Of a DNA stretch of 64,000 nucleotides, positions 56,417 to 64,000 are shown piece by piece. A model generated the notes under the pieces. The model saw only the letters and a program-made list of their open reading frames with translations, was not told where the DNA came from and did no database searches. The DNA is taken from assembly GCA_030035585.1 (NCBI GenBank), contig CM057466.1:114838182-114902181 (forward strand). The letters run 5' to 3'. Position 1 is the first letter of the stretch. Every line of letters begins with the position of its first letter. This stretch comes from Dugong dugon. Lineage: Eukaryota; Chordata; Mammalia; Sirenia; Dugongidae. The position numbers were made by a program, and so were the translations under genes.

Positions 56417-59400
56417 GTTGTTATTGTTAGTTGCCATAGAGTCAGTTCCGACTGACTCATAGTGACCCTATATACAACAGAATGAAACACTACTGGGACC
56501 TGCATTATCCTCACAACATTGTTAGATTTGTGCCCACTGCTGCAGCCACTATGTCAATCCATCTTCTTGAAGATCTTCCTCTTTCGATCTGACCCTCTAC
56601 TTTATCAAGCATGATATCCTTCTCCAGGAACTGGTCCCTCCTGATAACATGTCCATATTACATGAGACAAAGTCTCACCATCCTCCCTTCTAAGGAGCAT
56701 TCTGGCTGTACTTCTTCCAAGACAGATTTGTTCATTCTTCCAGAAGTCCACTGTATATTCAATATTCTTTGCCAACACCATAATTCCAAGGCGTCAATTC
56801 TTCTTTCATCTTCCTTACTCATTGCCCAGTTTTTGCATGCATATGAGGCAGTTGAAAATACCATGGCTTGGGTCAGGTGCACCTTAGTCCTTAACGTGAT
56901 ATCTTTCGTTTTAAACACTTTAAAGAGGTCTTTTGTAGCAGATTTGTCCAGAGCAATACGTCGTTTGATTTCTTGACCGCTGTTTCCATGGGTGCTGATT
57001 GTGGATCCAAGTAAAATGAAATCCTTAATAACTTCAATATTTTCTCCGTTTAGCATGATGTTGCTTACTGCTCCAATCGTGAGGATTTTCGTATTCTTTA
57101 TGTTAAGGTGTAATCCATACTGAAGACTATAGTCTTTGATTTTCATTGGTAAGTGTTTCAAGTCCTCTTCACTTTCAGCAAGCAAGGTTGTGTCATCTTC
57201 ATATTGCAGGTTGTTAATGAGTCTTCCTCCAATCCTGATGCCATGCTCTTCTTCATTTAGTATAGCTTCTCAGCATACAGATTGAATAAGTATGGTGAAA
57301 ATAGGATACAACCTTGACACACGCCTTTCCTGATTTTGAACCATAAGTATCCCCTCGTTCTCTTTGAACAGCTGCCTCTTGGTCAATGTACAAGTTCCAC
57401 ATGATCACAATTAAGTATTCTGGAATTCCCATTCTTCACAATGTTATCCATAATTTGTTATGATCCACACAGTCGAATGCCTTTGCGTAGTCAATAAAAC
57501 ACAGGTAAACATCTCTCTGGTATTCTCTGCTTTCAGCCAAGATCCATCTGACATCAGCAATGATATTCGTCCTTCCATGTCCTCTAATGAATCCAGCTTC
57601 AATTTCTGGCCATTCCCTGTCGATGTACTGCTGCAATAATTCTTGAATTATCTTTAGCAAAATTTTACTTGTATATGATATTAATGATACTGTTTGATAA
57701 CTTCTGCATTCTGTTGGATCACCTTTCTATGGAATAGACATAAATATGGATCTCTTCCAGTGGGTTGGCTAGATAACTGTCTTCCAAATTTCTTGGCATA
57801 GCTCTTTCAGTGTTGCATCCATTTGTTGAAACATCTCAATTGGTAGTCCGTCAATTCCTGGAACTTTGTTTTTCACCAGTGCCTTCAGTGTAGCTTGGAC
57901 TTCTTCCTTCAATACCATTGGTTCTTGATCATATGCTACCTCCTGAAATGGTTGAATGTCAACCAGTTCTTTTTGGTACAGGTGACTCTGTGTATTCCTT
58001 CCATCTTCTTTTGATGCTACCTGCATCATTTAATATTTTGCCCGTAGAATCCTCCAATATTGCAACTCGAAACTTGAATTTTTTCTTCAGTTTTTCCAGC
58101 TTGAGAAATGCTGAGTGTGTTCTTCCCTTTTGGTTTTGTAATTCCGTATCTTTGAACATTTCATTATAATACTTTGCTTTGTCTTCTCAAGCCACCTTTT
58201 GAAACTTTCTGTTCAGCTCTTTTACTTCATCATTTCTTCCTTTTGCTTTAGCTGCTCAACGTTCAAGAGGAAGTTTCAGAGTCTCTTCAGAAATCTATTT
58301 TGTTCTTTTCTTTCTTTCCTGACTTTTAATGATCTTTTGCTTTCTTCAGATATGATGCCCTTGATGTCATCCCACAGCTCATCTAGTCTTTGGTCATAAA
58401 TGTTCAATATGGCAAATCTATTCTTGAGATGGTCTTAAAATTCAGGTGTGATATATTCAAGGTAGTATTTTGCCCCTTGTGGACTTGTTTTAATTTTCTT
58501 CAGCTTCAAGTTGAACTTGCATATGATCAATTGATGCTCTGTTCCACATTTGGCCCTCGCCTTGTTCTGACTGATGATACTGGGCTTTCCATCTTCTCTT
58601 TCCACAGATGTAGTCAATTTGATTCCTGTGTACTTCATCTGGTGAGGCCCACGTGTACAGTTGCTGTTTATGTTGTTGAAAAAAAAGATGTTTGCAATGA
58701 ATAAGCTGTTGTTCTTGCAAAATTTTATCATGTGATCTCCAGCATCATTTCTGTCACCAAGGCCATGTTTTCCAACTACTGATCCTTCTTCTTTGTCTCT
58801 AACTTTCACATACCAACCACCAGTAATTATCAATAAATCATGGTTTCATTGATTTATCATTGATCAATTCCAGACTGCAGAAGTTGGTAAAAATCTTCAG
58901 TTTCTTCATCTTTGGCATTTGTGGTTGGGGCGTAAATTTGAATAATAGTTATATTAACTGGTCTCCCTTAGAGGCATATAGTTATTATCCTATCACTGAC
59001 AGCACTGTATTTCTGGATAGATCTTGAAGTGTTCTTTTTGACAACGAATGTGATGCTGTTACTCTTCAATTTGTCATCCCCAGCACAGTAGGCCTTATGA
59101 TTGTCCAGTTGAAAATGGCCAATACCAATCCATTTCAGCTCACTAATGACTAGAATATTGATCTTCAAGCGTTTCATTTCATTTTTGACAACTTCAAATT
59201 TTCCTAGATTCATACTTCATACGTTCCACATATCAATTATTAATGGATGTTTGCAGCTGTTTCTTCTCATTTTGAGAAATGCCACCTCAGTAAATGAGGG
59301 TCCTGAAAGCCTTATTTCACCTACATCATTAAGGTTGACTCTATTTTGAGAAGTCGTATTTTCCCAGTCATATTTTGAGTGCCTTCCAATCTAAGAGACT

Positions 59401-59620
59401 CATCTTCTGGCACTATATCAATCAATGTTCTGCTTCTATCCATAGGGTTTTCAGAAGTAGACTACTAGGTCCTTATCAGTTTTTCTTAGTCTGGACGCTC
59501 TGCTGAAAACTGTCTACCATGGGGGACCCTGCCAGTATTTGAAATACCGGTGGCATATCTTCCAGCATCACAGCAACACACATGCCACCAAAGTACTACA
59601 AACTCACAGACAAGCAGTCG
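56417..59620 (-). mobile_element. Full-length RTE/BovB-type LINE, inactivated
   Basis: This copy is about 3.2 kb, the usual length of BovB-type elements, and has both ends. The 5' region (CCACCGGTATTTCAAATACT type, minus strand) lies at 59480-59620, and the 3' tail has the GTTGTTATTGTTAG complement at 56417. aaattgcagat (56406-56416) and aaattgtacat (59621-59631) may be a diverged target duplication. In minus-strand order it holds an AP-type endonuclease and a reverse transcriptase with FIDYAKAFD (motif A, 57472-57498). The endonuclease GDWN-type motif reads GGWY (58810-58821) and the usual YADD box reads YEDD (57192-57203). Several frameshifts and stops also break the frame. The catalytic losses and broken frame mean it is not expected to be autonomous. 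Confidence 0.95.
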
Positions 59621-59678
59621 AAATTGTACATAGATATTATTTTTTAATGTCTGACTCTCAAGAATTATCTATTTTTTA

Positions 59679-60103
59679 AACAAAATGTGATACATACGTA
59701 CAATGGAATACTACTCAATCAGTGGGAGAAATGAAGTCTTGATACATGCTACAATATGAATGGAGCCTGTGGACATTATGCTGAGTGAAATAAATCAATC
59801 ACAAAAGCACAAATAATATACGACCTCACTTATGTAGAAAGACAAGAAAAAGCAAATGTATAGAGACCAAAATTTATTAGTGGTTACCTGATGCAGGAGA
59901 CAGTAAGAAAGTGACGGGGGAGGGAGGTTATTGTTTATGGAGTACTGAGTTTCAGTTTACACGATGAAAAAAATCACATGGATAAAGGGTAAGTTTGCAC
60001 AGCTGATTATTGTAAATGCCGTCAATAAGTTGTATACCTGTAAAAAGTTGAATTGCAAAAAGATGTGTGATAGACATATTTACCACAATAACCAAAAAAA
60101 AGA
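59679..60103 (+). repeat. L1 3' end
   Basis: CAATGGAATACTACTCAATC, TTATGCTGAGTGAAATAAAT, AAATTTATTAGTGGTTACCT and the tail ACCACAATAACCAAAAAAAA are the ORF2 end and 3' UTR of an L1. Confidence 0.85.
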
Positions 60104-60124
60104 GTAGCTACTGAGGCTGCTTAT

Positions 60125-60925
60125 GGACAACCAAACACCTCATGGGATTTGGTTCCTTGGTTTGGATGTTTAGAGTCATGGTTTCATGGGACTTCCCAGT
60201 TAATTGGCCTAATAACACATTTAGTGCATCTGTTCTACCTCCTAGTTTATTGCATAGTGCCTAGGGTTTAAAAGCGCATCCAAGGCACAACAATTTGTCT
60301 CTACTCACCTGGAGCAACAAAAGAAAAAGAAGAGTCAGGAATAGGAGAAGGAATGTGTGGCTAATCTCCTCCATGAACAAGTGCCCTCTTTACCATGAGA
60401 CAAGAACTGGATGGTGCCGAGCTACCATTATTACACATTTTGATCAAAGATTCCATAGAAGAATCCTGATCAAAAGGGGGAAAATGCAGAACAGAATTTT
60501 AAATTCTCATGGACTCCAAACTTTCTGGAGCCATGGAGGTTGCATGAACCCCTGAAACTATTGCCCTGAGATAATCTTTAAAACTTAAACCAAAAATATC
60601 CCCTGAAGTCATCTTAAAACCAAACAATAGTTTAGTTTAACTGGTGAAAAAGACCTGCCTTGAGCATCATGCTCTTTTAAGAACTATCTATATGGAATCA
60701 AATTGACAACAGCAACTTGAAAGATTAGATAGGAACCTTAGAGAGCAGTGAGTTTACATCAATTTGAGGAAGGAACAACTCAGAAAAGGAGGGTGAGAAT
60801 GGTTGCACAGCTCAAAGAATTAATCAATGTAACCAAACTGTACATGTAGGAATTGTTGAATCAATGTATGTTTTGCTGTGTATATTCTCAACAAAACAAC
60901 AACAAAATAAATAAAAGTAGAAAAA
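60125..60925 (+). repeat. L1-type 3'-end unit of about 0.8 kb (copy 2)
   Basis: Matches the reverse complement of 52055-52870 closely: CTACCTCCTAGTTTATTGCA, CCCTGAGATAATCTTTAAAA, CAATAGTTTAGTTTAACTGG, GTATGTTTTGCTGTGTATAT. It ends in an A-rich AACAAAATAAATAAAAG tail. Confidence 0.72.
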
Positions 60926-61867
60926 AAATCTGGTTAATGTTTGACATAGTTTATACTTTTATACAATTTCTAGGTTTTGTTGAAAAAAAACCTAGAAGTT
61001 GCATAGTTCTATCAGTTTCAAAGACAGCATAAACCTTGCTTGCAGTTCAGACTTGAAGAATGGGGACTCATTGCCATCTGGTGATAGATCCCTAACTGTA
61101 AGGAAGGGGCAGAGTGGGCAAAAATTAAAGAAAGTGACTCTAAAAGGAAAACAAACGTGGTCTTTTAAGTTCTAAAAGTGTAATTAAGTAATTATAAAAT
61201 GTCAGATTTCAAGAGAAAAATTTTGTCTCATGTTAGAAAAACTAAGAGCAAGATCATAAGGAAACATAATCAACCCAATATTATTACCATTTGTTATTCA
61301 CTTTTCAGAATGGGGTTAATCTCATGGCTCTAATGGGATAAAATCCTTTGAGGTCATAATTTCTATAATTTTACCATGAAATATTTGTCGCAACATGACA
61401 CTGGTTTAATCATGTTACCAGACTTAAAAGCCTGCAGTAGTTCCAAGAGCTTCGGTAGCATCAACAGAATGAAGGTCCTGCTGCTTTGCCTGTATTCATC
61501 ACCAACAACATTTTTTCAGACGTGAAATGGTTCAGGAACTCAGTAAAAGGTCAGTATTTAACAACAAACACAATATCATGTTGCTCAGATTTTTCAAGAA
61601 GAATGTGATGAAAACAAGTATGATTTTTGAATGACAGCAAGGTAATTCCCTAATACTTGAAGTTAAGACTCCATCAATGGAATACTACTATGAAAAAGAT
61701 AGAATGAATGACAGCAGTGACTGCTAGATGGGACTTATTCTAAGTGATAATCTTACAATGGGCAAATAATTTTGGGAGCCACAGGTTCAGTGAGTTAGGG
61801 GTGGTCTCAGAAGAGTATTAATCTACCTAAAGCAATTGATTTGCGATAAGTGCCTGGCTAAAAAAAA
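60926..61867. other. Unique sequence, no gene recognised
   Basis: A short L1-like phrase (ATCAATGGAATACTACTATG) lies near 61674. No gene was recognised. Confidence 0.45.
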
Positions 61868-62003
61868 ATGCAAACGACAGATTGCATTGGTCATATCTAC
61901 TACAAAAGGATTCTTTAAAGATTTAAAAAGCAAAGGTGTCACTTTGATGACTAAGGTGTACCTGACCCAAGCCATGATCTTTTAATCAACTCATATGCAT
62001 GCA
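61868..62003 (+). repeat. RTE fragment from the reverse-transcriptase 3' region
   Basis: GCAAAGGTGTCACTTTGATG, ACTAAGGTGTACCTGACCCA and TCATATGCATGCAAA match the complement of 56830-56950, which lies well inside the RTE frame. It directly precedes the 5' end of the next RTE, so it is out of normal order. Confidence 0.82.
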
Positions 62004-62004
62004 A

Positions 62005-62054
62005 ATCCCCATGCATCTGTCAGTTTGTCATCCCCATGCATCTGTCAGTTTGTC
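62005..62054. repeat. Tandem 25-bp duplication at the RTE 5' end
   Basis: ATCCCCATGCATCTGTCAG plus TTTGTC occurs twice, end to end (62005-62029, 62030-62054), with no difference. Confidence 0.93.
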
Positions 62055-64000
62055 ATACTGTGCATGTTGCTGTAATGCTGGAAGCTATGCCACCAGTATT
62101 CAGATACTAGCAGGGTCACCGATGGTAGACAGATTTCAGCTGAGCTTCCAGACTAAGACAGACTAGGAAGAAGGGTCCTACATTCTACTTCTGAAAAGAA
62201 TTAGCCAATGAAAACCTTATGAATAGCAGCAGAACATTGTCGATATAGTGCTGGAAGATGAGCTGCCCAGGTTGGAAGGCACTCAAAAGACAATTGGGGA
62301 AGAGCTGCCTCCTCAAAATAGAGTTGACCTTAATGACATGGATGAGTCAAGCTTTCCGGACCTTCATTTGCTGATATGACATGACTCAAAATGAGAAGAA
62401 ACAGCTGCAAACATCCATTAATAATCTGAAACTGGAATGTATGAAGTATGAATCTAGGAAAATTGGAAATCATCAAAAATGAAATGGAACGCATAAACAT
62501 CAACATCATAGGCATTAGCGAGCTGAAATGGACTGGTACTGGCCATTTTGAATCAGGCAATTATATGGTCTACTAAGCCAGGAATGAGAACTTGAAGAGG
62601 AATGGCATTGCAATTATCATCAAAAAGAACACTTCAAGATCTATCCTGAAGTACAATGCTGTCAGTGATAGGATAATAGCCATATACCTACAAGGAAGCC
62701 CAGTTAACACAACTATTATTCAAATTTACGTACCAATCACTAAGGCCAAAGATGAAGAAAGTAAAGATTTTTACCAGCTTCTCCAGTCTGAAATTGATCA
62801 AACATGTAATCAGGATGCATTGATAGTTACTGGTGATTGGAATGTGAAAATTGGAAACAAAGAAGAAGGATCAGCAGTTGGAAAATATGGTCTTGGTGAC
62901 AAAAACAATGCTGGAAATCACATGATAGAATTTTTCAAGACCAGTGACTTCTTCATTGCAAATACCTTTTTTCACCAACATAAATGGTGACTATACACAT
63001 GGACCTCGCCAGATGGACTACACAGGAATCAAATCAACTACATCTGTGGAAAGAGATGATGGAAAAGCTCAATATTATCAGTCAGAATAAGGCCAGGGGC
63101 CTACTGTGGAACAGACCATGAATTGCTCATATGCAAGTTCAAGTTGAAGCTGAAGAAAATTAAAACAAGTCCACTAGAGCCAAAGTACAACCTTGAGTAT
63201 ATCCCACCTGAATTTAGAGACCATCTCAAGAACAGATTTGACAAGTTGAACACTAAAGTCAGAAGACCAGACAAGCTGTGGAATTACATCAAGGACGTCA
63301 TACATGAAGAAGGCAAGAGGTCATTAAAAAGAAATAAAAGACCAAAATGGATGTCAGGAGAGACTCTGAACTTGCTCTTGAACATTGAGCAGCTAAAGCA
63401 AAAGGAAGAAAAGATGAAGTAAAAGAACTGAACAGAAGATTTCATAGGGCAACTTGAGAATACAAAGTAAAGTATTATAATGACATGTGCAAAGAGCTGA
63501 AGATACAAAACCAAAAGGGAAGAACACACTCTGCATTTCTCAAGCTGAAAGAACTAAATAAAAAATTCAAGCCTCTAGTTACAATAGTGAAGGATTCTAT
63601 GGGGAAAATATTAAACAATGCAGGAAGCATCAAAAGAAGATGGAAGGAATACAGAGGCATTATACCAAAAAAAATTGGTCAACGTTCAACCGTTTCAAGC
63701 GGTAGCATATGATCAGGAACCTATGGTACTGAAGGAAGAAGTCCAAGCTGCACTGAAGGCATTGGCGAAAAACAAGGCTCCAGGAATTGACAGAACATCA
63801 AGTGAGATGTTTCAACAAACGGATGCAGCGCTGGAAGTGCTCACCCATCTATGCCAAGAAATTTGGAAGACAACTACCTGGCCAACCCAAAGGAAACGAT
63901 CCATATTCCCAAGAAAGGTGATCCAACCGAATGCAGAAATTATCGAACAATACCATTAATGTCACAGGCAAGTAAAATTTTGCTGAAGATCATTCAAAAT
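62030..64000 (+). mobile_element. RTE/BovB-type LINE, 5' part, continues past the window edge
   Basis: 5' region CTGTGCATGTTGCTGTAATG and GAAGCTATGCCACC, then a long broken coding region. The frame at 62592-62990 has the endonuclease phrases QIYVPI and GDWNVKIG (62832-62855), so this copy keeps the Asp and Asn lost in the minus-strand copy. A frameshift ends it at about 62990. Later frames (63123-63422, 63485-63712, 63618-63959) carry the linker and the start of the reverse transcriptase. The element is cut by the window edge before its catalytic RT boxes. Confidence 0.93.

Overview
This window looks like non-coding mammalian nuclear DNA from an afrotherian, most likely an elephant or close relative. 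The evidence is the repeat content: about 26 copies of a tRNA-derived AfroSINE, several RTE/BovB-type LINEs, and L1 elements with lineage-specific 3' ends. No gene, exon or RNA gene could be supported. The long open frames are either pieces of decayed LINE ORFs or frames through microsatellites. It is best read as intergenic or deep intronic sequence. Family names were assigned by eye and from memory, because no repeat library search was possible.

Layout. 1-12.5 kb: mostly unique sequence with a solo LTR (1868-2343), a 0.55-kb CA-rich satellite (2690-3245), two MLT1-like LTRs (4525-4974 and 7450-8097), an inverted pair of MER5A-like fragments around 5.1-5.5 kb, and several SINEs. 12.5-18 kb: remnants of old L1s. 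18-29 kb: largely unique AT-rich sequence with SINEs, a MIR carrying a four-copy internal satellite (about 27.0-27.45 kb) and a short-unit minisatellite (28812-29010). 29.3-33.8 kb: one old L1 carrying three SINEs, a second L1 tail and an internal 86-bp tandem duplication. 34-43 kb: a more GC-rich block with two minisatellites, an RTE 3' fragment and a deleted RTE made of a 5' end joined to a 3' end (40460-40842). 43.2-48 kb: a younger 5'-truncated L1 on the + strand. 48-54.6 kb: SINEs, a repeat-poor stretch (50-52 kb) and an inverted L1-type 3'-end unit. 54.6-64 kb: dominated by RTE, with a full-length minus-strand copy (56417-59620) facing a plus-strand copy (from about 62005 off the right edge).

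How the parts relate. RTE and L1 supply, or once supplied, the endonuclease and reverse transcriptase. AfroSINEs share a 3' tail with RTE, so they were probably copied by RTE enzymes. Many SINEs are bounded by readable target-site duplications, and nested insertions give a partial relative chronology. All LINE copies seen here are broken by frameshifts, stops or lost catalytic residues, so nothing in the window looks able to move on its own.
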